15,938 nt of DNA from Kalaharituber pfeilii (Eukaryota > Ascomycota > Pezizomycetes > Pezizales > Pezizaceae), in contig WHUZ01000276.1 in NCBI GenBank assembly GCA_015179045.1, positions 1 to 15,938 of the forward strand. The letters are read 5' to 3'. Position numbers and translations under genes: made by a program. Shown here in pieces: positions 1 to 9,487 of the stretch. The notes under the pieces are model-generated. The model saw nothing but the letters and a program-made list of their open reading frames with translations. It ran no database searches and had not been told where the DNA came from. Each line of letters starts with the position of its first letter. Within the stretch, counting starts at the first letter, position 1.

Positions 1-162
1 GATTGTCCTAATCAGCATTTGGTTTATAATATTTCTGGTTTAACTATTCTCTATACTCTTGTTAATCTTTCTTCTATTTTTATTTTGGATTCAGATAAGG
101 AATCATAAGAGGAAGGAGATATACTACTAATAATTGATGCATGCAAATAGTATTAACATTAC

Positions 163-1000
163 GCTAAAGTTTTTTCTAAAGAACAGGCTCACCAATTACT
201 CCCTCATAAACCTTGGAATCACGAAATCCCACTTAATGACCCTAATGCTAAAGTACCTAATAGCCTAATATATAAGAGTATATAGGAGGAAGATAAAGCT
301 CTAGTAAGATTTAGGAGAGCACCTCCCTACTAAGAAGATTAGACAGTCCCGATCAGCAGCTGGTATACCAATACTTTTTGTTCGGAAAAAGAATGGATTA
401 TTATAGTTATATGCGAACTATCGGTAGCTTCATAAGCTTACTATCTCAAACTGATACCCCTACTACTAATGACTGACCTCCTCCAAAAGACTCAAGGAGT
501 GAAATAGTTTACCAAATTAGGTCTCAAAAATAGCTACTACCTTATTCGAATCAAGTCTAGCAATAAATAGAAGACTGCCTTTAAGACAAAGAAAGGCTTG
601 TTCAAATATACTGTCATGCCCTTCAGATTGATCAATGCCCCTGCCTTGTTCCAAGAAATGATAGACGAGATACTGAAGGACATCAATGAAGTAGTCTAGT
701 ACATCGATAATATACTAATCTATGGGAGAAGGACCAAACGGGAATACCAAACTATAGTGGAACAAGTCCTAGCTAAGCTTGCCAAATATAGACTTGCCAT
801 CAATCTTATAAAGTCAGAATTGCATGTCAAAGAAACTATATTCCTCGGCTACCTCATCAATAGGTCCAAAATCAAAATAAACCTGAAAAAACTTAGTGCT
901 ATCACCGACTAGCCATACCAACAAAGAAGAAGGAGGTTCAAAAGTTCTTAAGTTTTGCGAATTATTATTGCCGATTTATCCAAAACTATAGTGCCAAAAC
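163..1000 (+). pseudogene. E1 reverse transcriptase remnant
   Basis: This is a broken reverse transcriptase domain, which would have copied element RNA into cDNA inside the Gag particle. The N-terminal lead-in (AKVFSKEQAHQLLPH, then HEIPLN) is readable from 163. The fingers motif is readable at 347-470 in a second frame (GIPILFVRKKNG). The palm resumes in the first frame with TVMPFRLINAPALFQEM around 613-660 and the catalytic box V-V-stop-Y-I-D-N-I-L-I-Y at 691-723. The family box is YxDD, so the second catalytic Asp is Asn here (codon 709-711). The TAG at 697-699 stands where Gln is likely, and the TAG after SSNK stands where relatives have Trp. The thumb region follows with FLGYLI near 840-863. 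At least two frame changes and many stops make it nonfunctional. Confidence 0.9.
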
Positions 1001-1129
1001 CTGACCGCTAAAACAACTGACCAAAAATATACCTTTCATCTAGATAGAGGCACAATAACACTTCTTTAATGAATGAAAGGATGCCTTCAGGTCTATACCA
1101 ATACTTCAGTAGTATAACTATCCCTACTG

Positions 1130-1503
1130 ATGATTATGGAGACTGATACTAGCAACCAAGCTCTTGCAGGTGTACTCTCCTAATACCATACTACTAACCA
1201 AGTCAAAACTCTTTACCCTATTGACTTCCACTTCAGAGCTCTTAACTTTATAGAACGTAACTATCTTATCTATGACAAGAGACTCCTTGCTATAGTTGAC
1301 TGCTTCTGCAAATACCGCACCTGGCTATAAGGTATCTACATTAATATATATACTAACTATCACAGCCTCACCTACTTCACCTCCAAGCAAAGGCTTAACT
1401 CCCAATAAGTAAACTAGTATATCAAACTATGCAAGTGTGACTTTAGTATCTACTACTGGAAAGGAATGGATAATAGAAAAGCCAATGTATTAACTAGAAA
1501 GTC
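1130..1503 (+). pseudogene. E1 RNase H remnant
   Basis: This is the RNase H domain of the Pol polyprotein, which degrades the RNA strand during reverse transcription. The first catalytic region reads METDTSNQALAGVLS (from 1136) with the Asp kept at 1145-1147. The next block reads ERNYLIYDKRLLAIVDC (from 1253), which matches the family ERNYPIHDKELLAIV block and keeps the catalytic Glu. The third block, normally YTDH, reads YTNY with Asn at 1355-1357: GAC has become AAC after a T, a TpG-to-TpA change. The C-terminal block NRKANVLTRKS corresponds to the usual GKADALSR. Stops replace Gln after VLS and at several other places. The frame is the same as that of the downstream integrase. Confidence 0.88.
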
Positions 1504-2740
1504 CAGTGATGAACCTGCTAGACTGGAGGTACAACTACTTAAAAATGGGCAACTTCTAATCAATGGAGAACCTGTCAAACGAGACTACGACCTTGATGGC
1601 ATCAATGTCAATAACTAGGAAAGAAGAAAAGATAGGTTGTTAGTAGTACTGAAACAATACTAGCCTAAAGTCATGAAGTAATACTATAACTCAGATGTCA
1701 CTAGTTATTAGGGAGTGTACCGCACTCAAGAAATAATATTAAGGAACTTCTACTGGGATAGATGGAAGAAGAATACTCAATACTATGTTGCGAGTTGTAC
1801 TCACTACTAAAAAGCCAAAGCAGAGAGATACTTATGCAGAACACAACTTATTTTAATGCCAACAGATATCAAACTCTTTGAGGAAATAAGAATAAACTTC
1901 ATTAGAGAATTACCAGAATTGAAAAGCTATAATGCTATCCTTGTTATTACCAACCGGTTTACCAAAATACAATGATACATATCAGCTAAGATAACTTTGA
2001 TAGCTACTAATGTCGCATCTATTTATATCAATGAGATATAGTAACACTATGGTCTACTCCTGGCAATCATCTCTAACTGCAAACCTCAATTTGCCTTAGC
2101 ATACTGGAAAGAAATAAACAACAAGCTTGACATTAAGCTCCAACTTTCTATGGCCTATCATCTTCAGATCGATGGACTCTTCGAAAGAGCCATTTAAAGA
2201 TTAAAGCAATATCTTTATATCTTCTGTCATAATTGTTAAAACCATTGGACTACTTGGCTACCTCTAGCCGAGTTTACTTACAACTCATTACGTACCTCTA
2301 CTCATGGTTATATACCTTTCGAAAGTCTATACGCATTCAACCCAAAGACTATCTATATTTCAGATGACCATACCTTTACATCACTTGCAGCAGAAGACTG
2401 GCTTGACCAAATGACTATGGTTTATAATGACATCTACAATACTCTCAAAAAAATAAATGACAAGAGATCTCAAATTCATATTAAGAAGTCTTGTCAGTTC
2501 TAAGTAGGAGATCAAGTTCTCGTTGACTGATACAACCTTCGAGTTATCACTGGCAATCATAGAGTACTTAGCAATAAGTATATTGGTCCCTATAAGGTCA
2601 AGAAAGTTGTTAGTTAGTATGCATATAAGCTCAACTTACTCCAAGGCATCCACCTTCATAAAGTCATCTACACCAGTCTTCTCAAGCCATACTGAGTCTG
2701 AAATAAAGACTAAATGGACTTCGATAATAATGAAGAAGAA
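1504..2740 (+). pseudogene. E1 integrase remnant
   Basis: The integrase part of Pol inserts element cDNA into the host genome. The zinc-binding region is visible as NFYWDRW then YYVASCTHY; the second zinc Cys is Tyr (1805-1807). The catalytic core starts IRINFIRELPE, with the first acidic residue changed to Asn (1895-1897). The second region reads IISNCKPQF, where relatives have SDRDPQF, so the second Asp is also Asn (2075-2077). The third region keeps its Glu (2183-2185) in DGLFERAI. Then come WLPLAEFTYNS and the C-terminal GPY module (NKYIGPYKVKKV, GPY at 2585-2593). All of these lie in one frame, interrupted by stops only. With two of three DDE residues lost it cannot be active. Confidence 0.9.
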
Positions 2741-2866
2741 CTCTACTACAATATCGACTATATCATTAAGAGTAGAAGAGTTCGAGGTCAGATCAAATAC
2801 TAAATTAGTTGGTAAGGGTATAATGAAGACGATAATACATAGGAACTACTAGCAAACCTTTAATGT
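2741..2866 (+). pseudogene. E1 integrase C-terminal chromodomain remnant
   Basis: At the C end of integrase, in the same frame, the sequence reads YYNIDYIIKSRRVRGQIKY, a stop, I-S-W, a stop, GYNEDDNT, a stop, ELLANL. This follows the chromodomain pattern: aromatic-x-V/I-E/D-x-I, a basic stretch, K-Y-x-V-x-W-x-G-Y, then D-x-T-W-E-P and an NL end. The stop before ELL stands at the conserved Trp. In chromoviruses this domain binds methylated histone H3 tails and directs insertion into heterochromatin. The same module is recognisable in E3 and E4, so it is a property of the family. The aromatic cage is partly lost here. Confidence 0.82.
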
Positions 2867-3166
2867 AGTATTGAACTACTTAAGGAGTTCTATAAGAATA
2901 ATCTATATAAGCTTAGAGACTTAAATGTCTAAAGGCTTTGAACTTCATATGAGTACTACATGAACTAGTACTTAATATATTTAATACTGTTGTACAGGAC
3001 ACACCAGTCTTACCATTGGCTGTTAATACAAAAAATATTAACAAACAAGTACTATGCATTATGGTATGCTGAATTGCTTAGTTATAAAAGATAACTTCAC
3101 TAACCTACCAAAGGGTCAATGATACTCTCAGATTGACTTAGTAAGCCTTCGGGATGAAGGACCTCT
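2867..3166 (+). other. E1 tail and 3' untranslated region
   Basis: This is the stretch between the chromodomain and the polypurine tract. Its first part still reads as the tail of Pol (IELLKEFYK), which aligns with VREFYDQYLKK in E3. From about 2950 on I see no coding signal and no recognisable motif; it is most simply the 3' untranslated part of the element. Confidence 0.6.
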
Positions 3167-3180
3167 AAAATGGGGAGTGA
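3167..3180 (+). promoter_or_regulatory. E1 polypurine tract (plus-strand primer)
   Basis: AAAATGGGGAGTGA lies directly in front of the LTR start TGTTATAGCT. It is purine-only apart from two T's. This is the expected place of the polypurine tract that primes plus-strand DNA synthesis. The reverse complement of a similar tract abuts the LTR starts of E3 (4810) and E4 (10328). Confidence 0.8.
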
Positions 3181-3724
3181 TGTTATAGCTAAAGGTAAAA
3201 ACCTACCAAATATCGGGAAGGTACCATCTCTATACTATTATAAGACTTGCTAAGATGTATCTAATCAATACTAGGCAAGTCATAGTATACTTTGGTTGTT
3301 CGGTGATTATCTTACAGACATGTGTATTAGTTCTTATACGTACACTGCACTAATACATGCATGGTACTTATGAAGCAACTGGCATTACTTACAATACCTT
3401 TACTAATAATACATGGTTGCAATATAGATAACGCTTCACTTACTTATTCGTTTTAGAAAGAGAATCTATGTTATTATATGTTTCTATTATATTACTGTTT
3501 CTATAATTACTTATCTATTTTATGAGATAGTATTATCACGTTATAGTCATGTTATTAATTATTGATGAGTCATATATGACGGGCACTTAATATGTAAGAC
3601 TCAGCTTCTGCTGTTAGTTAGAAACAATTAAGACACTAGCAATGTCCTAAGTTTTACTTAAACTCTAAGTTTATTACTTATCTTTTGCCCGTTCTTCTTC
3701 GTCGCTTACTCTTTAGCTATACCA
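3181..3724 (+). repeat. E1 3' LTR
   Basis: The repeat begins TGTTATAGCTAAAGG right after the polypurine tract and ends TTTAGCTATACCA at 3724. E2's LTR has the termini TGTTATAGCT and AGCTATAACA, so the E1 end has a single change in its last four bases. The interior aligns only patchily with E2's LTR, clearest around ACTAGCAATGTCCTAAG (3639 on) against ACTAGCGGTATTCTAAG in E2. It is 544 bp, close to the 555 bp of E2. The right boundary rests on this alignment alone, because the partner 5' LTR is outside the window. The five bases after it are TTCTT, a candidate target-site duplication that cannot be checked here. Confidence 0.75.
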
Positions 3725-4102
3725 TTCTTACCAGACTGCTACTACTTAACAATGGTGAAGTGTCTGGCAATAACACTAATATATATACTCAACATACTAA
3801 AAATACTCAGTATCTCATATACATCCTTAATAGCTTGATATACTTAATATATCCAATATCTTTAAGTATCTTATATACATACTTAATATGGTTGATATGC
3901 CTAATATGCCCAATATCTTCAGGTATCTTATACACATACTTAATATATTGAATACACCTAATATACTTAATATTTTTAAGTATCTTATATATATACTTAA
4001 GCTATAGCTACTTGGTAGACCATAGCTACTTGTTAGACTAGTTCTTAAGCTACTATTAGATTACTCATTGGCTATTTATTAGATCAGCTACTATAGCTAT
4101 TT
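3725..4102. other. AT-rich spacer with minisatellite
   Basis: This stretch lies between the E1 LTR and the E5 leader stub. It contains the minisatellite at 3802-4000. After that comes a loose repetition of the motif ATAGCTACTTG(G/T)TAGAC at about 4009-4039. An open frame over part of it reads only as low-complexity Leu/Ile/Tyr and is not a gene. It could be the mutated leader or gag of E5, but I could not align it convincingly to E2 or E3. Confidence 0.55.
3802..4000. repeat. Minisatellite, about 3.5 units of 56-57 bp
   Basis: Direct repeat units start at about 3802 (diverged, 51 bp), 3853, 3909 and 3966 (partial). The shared core is AATATCTTTAAGTATCTTAT followed by ATACATACTTAATAT, with substitutions between units. 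The 3853 and 3909 units are 56 and 57 bp apart. There is no spacer/repeat alternation, so it is not a CRISPR array. Confidence 0.75.
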
Positions 4103-4153
4103 GTATTATAAAGATAAGGGGCTTAGCTTCAGTAGATGTGAGACAGAATCAGA

Positions 4154-4742
4154 TATTACAACTATAGTGGAGTAAATACAATAGGGTAGAATAGCTATAG
4201 AGGTATATACAATGGACTAAAAGGGCAGCTACTTAGTGAAAAGTATGTAGTAAAGCAGAGTGATTTATAGGTATAAGAATAGAATAATAGGTTCTCAGTT
4301 ATAGAGAACTTAGTATACTGCTAGTATCTTAATTCTTCTAAATATACTATTATTAGCTAGTACTTATATAGTCTTCAGTACAGCTATATATAAGGAGTTA
4401 ATAAAAGCATAATTGGCTAGTAATGCAGTAATTTTCTTATTAATACTAATACTGATAGTAATAGGTATATATAATAAAAATATACAAAAATAGTATGAGA
4501 TAAAGATAATGAATATACTAATATATATATATATAAAAATAAAGCTTCTATAACTTGAGTATATATATCAAGTTATATTCTATATAATATATTCTTTTGT
4601 AGTACTATCCTATCTAAATGATATGAAAATTAATAGCTAAATCTAATAGGTAATTAGTTTAGTTAATCAGTATTGGTCTTATATTTGATTATAAGTCAGT
4701 ATTATTCCCTTAGTAGGTAAGTCTTCACCTTTAGCTGTAGTA
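4154..4742 (-). repeat. E5 5' LTR
   Basis: On the plus strand it starts TATTACAACTATAGTGG (family terminus TGTTATAGCTATA) and ends TTTAGCTGTAGTA at 4742 (family terminus AGCTATAACA). It is 589 bp. It shares a 33-bp extra U5 segment with E3's LTR that E2 and E4 lack. It carries a TATA box on the minus strand at 4373-4380. An inverted repeat with 10-bp arms (ATAACTTGA/TCAAGTTAT plus one pair) lies at 4549-4577. Confidence 0.75.
4373..4380 (-). promoter_or_regulatory. E5 LTR TATA box
   Basis: TATATAAG on the minus strand, at the position equivalent to the TATA boxes in E2, E3 and E4. It would place the start of element transcription some 25-35 bases further along the minus strand. Confidence 0.6.
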
Positions 4743-4809
4743 GCTAATTAGTAGTAGAACCCTTGCCTCTTGCTATAGTAATAGGCAAGTATCTACCTTA
4801 GCTATAATA
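4743..4809 (-). repeat. E3 3' LTR remnant (first 67 bp of U3)
   Basis: On the minus strand the sequence after the polypurine tract reads TATTATAGCTAAGGTAG, the LTR start with CpA-type changes. After 67 bp a second LTR start (TACTACAGCTAAAGG) begins at 4742. I read this as the E3 LTR interrupted by E5. A simple tandem duplication of the LTR start is the alternative. Confidence 0.6.
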
Positions 4810-4824
4810 TTACTCCACTATTTA
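4810..4824 (-). promoter_or_regulatory. E3 polypurine tract
   Basis: The plus strand reads TTACTCCACTATTTA, the complement of a tract like the one of E1 (AAAATGGGGAGTGA) with a few changes. It directly abuts the LTR start. It marks the 3' end of the E3 internal region and so fixes its orientation. Confidence 0.65.
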
Positions 4825-5139
4825 GGATACTTGTCCTGAGTAACAATCACTAATAGAAAACCAAACTAATTGAAATTGTGAGTCTCATAGTTTAGCTATC
4901 AATATACTTTATGTATAAGATAAAATACAAGCTGAATCGTAGTTACCTGTGGCTGATAGTGAGACTGGTATATCTTTCACTTATGATCAATAAGCTATTC
5001 AAAACCTTCCTAAAGATAAAACCTAATAGAAAAAAGTTTTCATAAGAAAAAGGTACTTATATTAATGAATTATCTAAGTAGCATAGCTGTATAGAATTTC
5101 TATTGTATGATATACTCTGTCTCATGAGTATCAATACTT
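4825..5139 (-). other. E3 3' untranslated region
   Basis: This AT-rich stretch lies between the polypurine tract and the end of E3 pol on the minus strand. I see no motif or coding signal in it; its position and length match the E1 stretch before the polypurine tract. Confidence 0.5.
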
Positions 5140-5870
5140 GAATGGACTATAGGGTCCTAAAGGCTTCTTCAGATATTGATCATAGAACTCTCTGACAAAT
5201 TCTAATGATCTATATAAATTTTTAACTATTTCTTAAGTCTTATTATCTTTATAATAGTTTAGTTATAGAAGATATGGAGATACTATTTAAGAGTCTATAT
5301 TATACACTCTTTGTAATACTAGATATTATATATTTGAGACTCTATTAGTCTGAGGATGGTAAGCAGCATAGAGTTAGAGTTTTGTAATATCTTTTTGAAG
5401 GGCTAAAGTGAAATATGGTCTATATTTCGAGGTGATATAATATAGTAGACGAAATTGCCTAAAGATGTTATTGAAGATGTTAACAATGTCTTGAGTTGTT
5501 CAAATGTTTTTTACTAGTATATAGTATAGCATTATATTTTAGTAAACTAGTTTATGATAACTTAAATAGTAATAATGCTTTTGATAGTTCTCTAATAAAG
5601 TCTATAGTTATCTCCTCCTAAGACTTCCTACTAGTAGATATTAGTATAAGTCTAGTTTGCTTTAAATGTTAGTTAGCTTTAGTCTTTAAGCAGGCTATAG
5701 AACTAGCAATATAATTAGCTACTCAGCTATCTTAGTAGAAGTTTTTAAGAGAGGAGTCTAATATATATTCTAATATCGAGCTATATTACTATCATGATAT
5801 TATTACTATCACTGCTAGTCAATACTAGTTTAGGTTAGTACCTAGGACCTATTATTATTCCTCATCTATT
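5140..5870 (-). pseudogene. E3 integrase and chromodomain remnant
   Basis: Read on the minus strand, the zinc-binding region near 5680-5750 aligns base for base with the last bases of E2 in this window. The core begins TIDFIRELSKA with the first catalytic Asp kept (complement of 5600-5602). The motif AAYHPQTNRV, the family AYHPQTDG box, lies near 5341-5372. Directly after it, in the same frame, comes a shortened chromodomain: VYNIDS, then NYYKDNKT, a stop, EIVKNL and the tail VREFYDQYLKK. In E1 the two motifs are some 570 bases apart and here some 60, so about 500 bases of integrase C-terminal sequence with the GPY module are missing. Stops are frequent. Confidence 0.8.
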
Positions 5871-6440
5871 TGTTACTATTAACTCTAGAGATATTAGTTT
5901 ATATATCTTTGACTTCACTAGTTGATTAAGAGGAAGCATCTACTTTACTATTAGACTGACATAATTAAATTCAGAAAGCCTCTAACTCCAGTTGGATTGC
6001 TAGTTGTTGAGATATTGTTTAATAGTGAAGTGTATAGTTAGTAAAAATAGTGAACTTAGTTCTCAATAAGTTGATCTTCTATTTATGTAATCAATAATTA
6101 TTAAGAGTTTATTATTATGAATAGAGTAGTTTTGTTTGGTAGGAGTCAGTAGTTAGGAGTAGTACTTGCAGAGATAAAGGATAGGAACATCATGCTTAAG
6201 CTTAAAATGTCAGCAAGTACCTAGTCTGAGTAGTCGGTTTTATAATTATTGATAAAGATTGATTGAATTGTTATAGTATAGAGGCACTGATAAACTTATC
6301 TTAAAGTTCTTTAAAAGCAGCTTACTACTTTACTTCTCACAAATAAAAAGTATGTTACTAGTTAAGACTTGTAAGCAGTTAGGTTGTAGTAAAGCAAATT
6401 AAATCAGTAGTAGTAATTAGCAATAAATTGGTAACAGTAG
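5871..6440 (-). pseudogene. E3 RNase H remnant
   Basis: The minus-strand sequence aligns closely with E2's RNase H. At the third catalytic box the bases read ACTAACTAT, so the family T-D-H is T-N-Y, the same change as in E1. The sequence matching the APIL/QFN junction before the domain is found near 6230-6260. Many stops and small indels leave no open frame of useful length. Confidence 0.75.
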
Positions 6441-7180
6441 TTTGCAATATCTAGAAAAGCTTATACCTTCTTTTATTGGCTATAACCAGTTGTAAATAGT
6501 AGAGAGTGTAGTCAAGTATATCTTAATCTTAAAGCTATTAATAAAATAACTAAGGAATATAATTTCATATATATATAACTTATACCATAAGCCTACATTT
6601 ACTCAATCTTAGTAAGTACTTTTCTACTATTCTTTTATAGTCTTATTTAAACTTAGCTTTATAGATTAAGAGTTCAGATACTAAACAACTCTATTGATGC
6701 AAGTGGGGATCTTATTTATTATCTTTTTAAAGGAAGTAAGTATATTGATAAGTATAAGAGGTATAAGTAGGTACTTTAAATAAGCTATTAGATATGCTTG
6801 ACAACTTCCTTTCATTACTTGACTTAATTCATATGAAGTTGTAGCTATTATTAAGATTAAATTTAGTAACCTATTTAATATTTTTAAGTTTTTTTTGAGT
6901 AGTTTCGATATTAAGAGTAAAGAGTATTTGTTTAAAATAGTAAGTTTGCTTAGTATCCTTATAATTAATACATAGTTAGAAGGACTTATCTTTTTTTTGA
7001 AACAAATTAGTAAAGCTGCTTTTAACCTTGACTTTTGTATTTTTTCTACTAGTAAGTATTTAAAAAATATATCTTAAAAGAGCCTCATCTTCTTCCCAGA
7101 TATACTAAACTATAGGAAGGCTTTCTATATAAATTCTCAATAGGAATTGTGTAATCCTAACTTCAGTAAGGAAGTAAGTG
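6441..7180 (-). pseudogene. E3 reverse transcriptase remnant
   Basis: The minus strand from about 7180 to 6441 aligns with E2's RT. It includes the lead-in before the domain (GAAGAAGATGAGGC aligning with E2 near 14358) and the thumb region with KVLTKIE-like bases near 6605-6625. The catalytic box region lies at 6661-6680 and reads TATCTGAACTCTTAATCTAT. Compared with E2 it has lost four bases, so at least one catalytic Asp codon is gone and the frame is broken. Like E1 and E2, it has TAG just before the box Tyr. Confidence 0.8.
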
Positions 7181-7299
7181 GCATACCTATTCCTCAGAAA
7201 AAAACATTAATATATTACAAGTACTAGTACTTGTATATATTAATTAATAAAATATTATCTTCTTTAAAAGTATTATTAGAAAGAATAAAAAGCAACTTA

Positions 7300-7800
7300 A
7301 TACGAGTATAATAAACATGTAATAATACTTTAGAACCCTATTAACTTAGATACAATAATGTATCTACTAATATCTATAACTTTAGTGTCAAAGTCAAAGA
7401 TATATTTTTTACTACCTTGATAAGAGTTTAGAATAAAAGATGAAACAAAGTTAATAGAAACTTATTAGACTTTCCTAAAATACTATTGAGTCGAATATAA
7501 TCAATGATATATCTACAGATATCTATAACTTCAGTGTTGAAATTGAAAACAAATTCCTTAATTATCTAGTAGGAGTTCAAAATAGACTTTCTTAATAAGA
7601 GTTCAAAATATAAGATCAATGAATACTTTATTAGATTTTTGCAGAACACTAATAGAAGACACATAATTCTGAGTAGAGAAAATAGAATTAGGAACTAGAA
7701 TATCAGAAAATGAAAATGAAAGTAAAAATGAAAGTAAAATTATAAACAAAAGATTTACTGGAATCTTGATCATTGCAAGTCTTATTTTATAATCTTATCT
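7300..7800 (-). pseudogene. E3 protease region remnant with internal duplication
   Basis: This aligns on the minus strand with E2's aspartic protease region (about 13690-14060). Bases matching E2's PVKIKQ block lie at about 7745-7785. The block matching FNFDAEVMNIGN occurs twice, at plus-strand positions 7352-7400 and 7501-7550, because of a direct duplication with a 149-base period. The active-site motif itself is not recognisable. Confidence 0.7.
7352..7637. repeat. Tandem duplication inside E3, period about 149 bp
   Basis: Copy one begins ACAATAATGTATCTACTAAT at 7352 and copy two TCAATGATATATCTACAGAT at 7501. Both continue through ATCTATAACTT(T/C)AGTGT and later an AAGAGTT(T/C) block. E2 has the segment once. 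The two copies have diverged by many C:G-to-T:A differences, so the duplication predates much of the mutation. Confidence 0.65.
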
Positions 7801-9385
7801 TTAACTCCTTACCTAGTCTGTAAAGGATACAATTACCACAGGATCTGTACAGTTTATAATAGCTCTAATAGTCTTCTTAGTTTTAAATTTTACCTCACAA
7901 CTGAGGAGGTCACTATTATAGGAAGTCTTATACACTGAGTAAGATCCTCATCCACTGTAAGTTAGACAGTTCAGTAATCTTTTCAGATTCATCAATGGCC
8001 TATAAGATGGCTAGAGTCTGTTTTCATCTTCTTTTAGACTAGTTAAGAGAGTAGATTTATAACTCTAGGATATTTTACTTTCCTTTTATCTTTCTTCTTT
8101 ACTTTCAGTTAGATTTCTACCAGTTCTTTTTATAGTATGATATAATCTTATATCTGATACATTAGTTGCCTTTCTTTTAAGTTAGTTCTTTAGGTATGTT
8201 ATTACTATTGTTATTCTTTAGAGGTAGAGGTAGCTGTATTATAGAGCTACTACTAATAAAGATAATATTTATTATGATAGTAGAGGGAGTAAAGTGCTTA
8301 TTTCTTAAGCTTTCTCAGAATATTAGTAATAGAAACTTCTATTGATTTTAGTTGCTTTGATACTTAAAATGACTCACTAGAAGGTTCTGGACATCTTTTG
8401 AATGCTGACAGAGATATCGAAAAAAAGAACAAGATTAGGAATCTTTATCATATCATTAAACTTATACTTTATCGATTTCAGTTAAGAAATCCTATATTCT
8501 ACCTTGCTACTTGCATTCAAATGTTTTGAGCAGCCTTAGTAATGGCTGAGAAGTCTTGAAATATTATATACAGTAAAGTGAGAACTATGGTATATAATGC
8601 TAAGGAGTTCTGATAGAAAAGGTGAGAGCAGAGCTCTTCAAACAAGAGGTTTTATTATTAGTAGTAATTTGCAAACTCTAGATCTATTATTAGACTAGAA
8701 AGAAAATTATTAAGCTTTTTTCCATCTTTATTAAACTTTTCTAAAAAGAGGAGAATTTTTACAAGAGCTAAAGGAGATAGAAAAGGCCCCTTGGTATTAA
8801 GTGACTTATAGAAATAACAAGAAGGCATCGAATCTTAGATTTAACAGAAGCTATAAGGAGATATATGATGAGAAGGAAGATCCTATAGCAATGATTAAGT
8901 CATAGAAAGATAAAAAGGTATAGGGTTTTATACTCAATAAAATTATAAGGTAGAGGATAAAGAGAAAAAGTACTTGCACTATCAATATCTAGTAGAAGAG
9001 GTTGTATGGGATCAGGTTTTAGTATGCTATATGATTTGCTGACTTGAGTTAGAGAAAATTTATAGGTTGTAGACAAACCTATAGTATTAGTACTCGATAG
9101 AGGAGATACTTTGGAAGAGAGCCTTTCAGACCTGAGTAGGTCAAAGAGGCTATGCTGGCTGTTATTATTGCAGAGTTAGTACTAGCTGTAATACTAGCTA
9201 CTACAATATTTAACTATATATATTTACTAGTAGCTAGGTAACATAGGTTATTATATTTTGTAATCCTTGCTAGCTCTGAAAGAGAGGAGTAGATATATTA
9301 CTTTAAAATGCTTATTTATTATAAAGATTAGTAATATCTCTAAGGAGAGGTCTTTGAGGAAGAGAAGGCAGTAGATAAGTCTTTC
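7801..9385 (-). pseudogene. E3 gag remnant
   Basis: This would have encoded the capsid/nucleocapsid protein. Alignment with E2 gag is clear at plus-strand 8380-8680: on the minus strand GATTTCTTAACTGAAATCGA matches AAACTTCTTAATTGAAATCGA of E2 near 13022. The nucleocapsid zone near 8060-8180 retains the bases for TGTATCA, but the rest of the zinc knuckle is shortened and its Cys codons are changed. The part from about 8700 to 9385 should hold the gag N-terminal half; I can see only weak similarity there. No open frame survives. Confidence 0.65.
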
Positions 9386-9487
9386 AGTACTAACATTGTG
9401 GAAGCAGGAGGTAGTAGATAAAGGAGAAGCAATATAATATTATAAGTATAAGGGGCATAGCAATAGTAAGTACTAGAAGAGACTGAA
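9386..9487 (-). other. E3 5' leader
   Basis: The plus-strand sequence CTAACATTGTGGAAGC, then GGAGAAGCAATATAATATTA and AAGGGGCATAGCA, matches in order the complement of E2's leader (11665-11757). It lies between the 5' LTR and gag and would hold the primer binding site next to 9487. I cannot identify a tRNA match. Confidence 0.65.

Larger units (their letters stand above)
1..3724 (+). mobile_element. E1: 3' part of a degenerate Ty3/Gypsy chromovirus
   Basis: This is the 3' portion of an LTR retrotransposon whose 5' end lies outside the window. In order it shows remnants of reverse transcriptase (about 163-1000), RNase H (about 1130-1503), integrase (about 1660-2600), a chromodomain (2741-2866), a polypurine tract (3167-3180) and a 3' LTR (3181-3724). 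The order RT, RNase H, integrase is that of Ty3/Gypsy, and the C-terminal chromodomain places it in the chromoviruses. The whole stretch from RNase H to the chromodomain stays in one reading frame and is broken only by TAA/TAG codons, so base substitution rather than indels has killed it. It is homologous along its length to E2 and E3. Only remnants can be expected to be expressed. Confidence 0.92.
4103..4742 (-). mobile_element. E5: 5' stub of a Gypsy element (LTR plus leader)
   Basis: On the minus strand this consists of an LTR (4154-4742) followed by a short piece of the untranslated leader (4153 down to about 4103). The leader is identified by alignment: on the plus strand AAGGGGCTTAGCTTCAG corresponds to the complement of E2's GTGAAGCTGAGCCCCTCAC, and to AAGGGGCATAGCAATAG beside E3's 5' LTR. 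So the LTR belongs to the 5' end of an element. The rest of E5 is missing or not recognisable to the left. It appears to have inserted into the 3' LTR of E3 (inference). Confidence 0.65.

Noticed and set aside
2523..2852. Open frame of 109 codons on the plus strand
   Set aside because: It overlaps the integrase GPY module and chromodomain of E1 in a different frame; the true frame carries the recognisable motifs.
3685..3951. Open frame of 88 codons rich in Leu, Ile and Tyr
   Set aside because: It starts in the E1 LTR and runs into the minisatellite; the composition just reflects AT-rich tandem repeats.
3802..4000. CRISPR array
   Set aside because: Units adjoin directly without unique spacers, and the context is eukaryotic retrotransposon DNA.
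4154..4809. One 656-bp LTR shared by two tandem elements
   Set aside because: It has two LTR starts 67 bp apart, and a single LTR would be longer than E1 and E2's. E5 inserted in E3's LTR fits better, though a tandem-array origin is not fully excluded.
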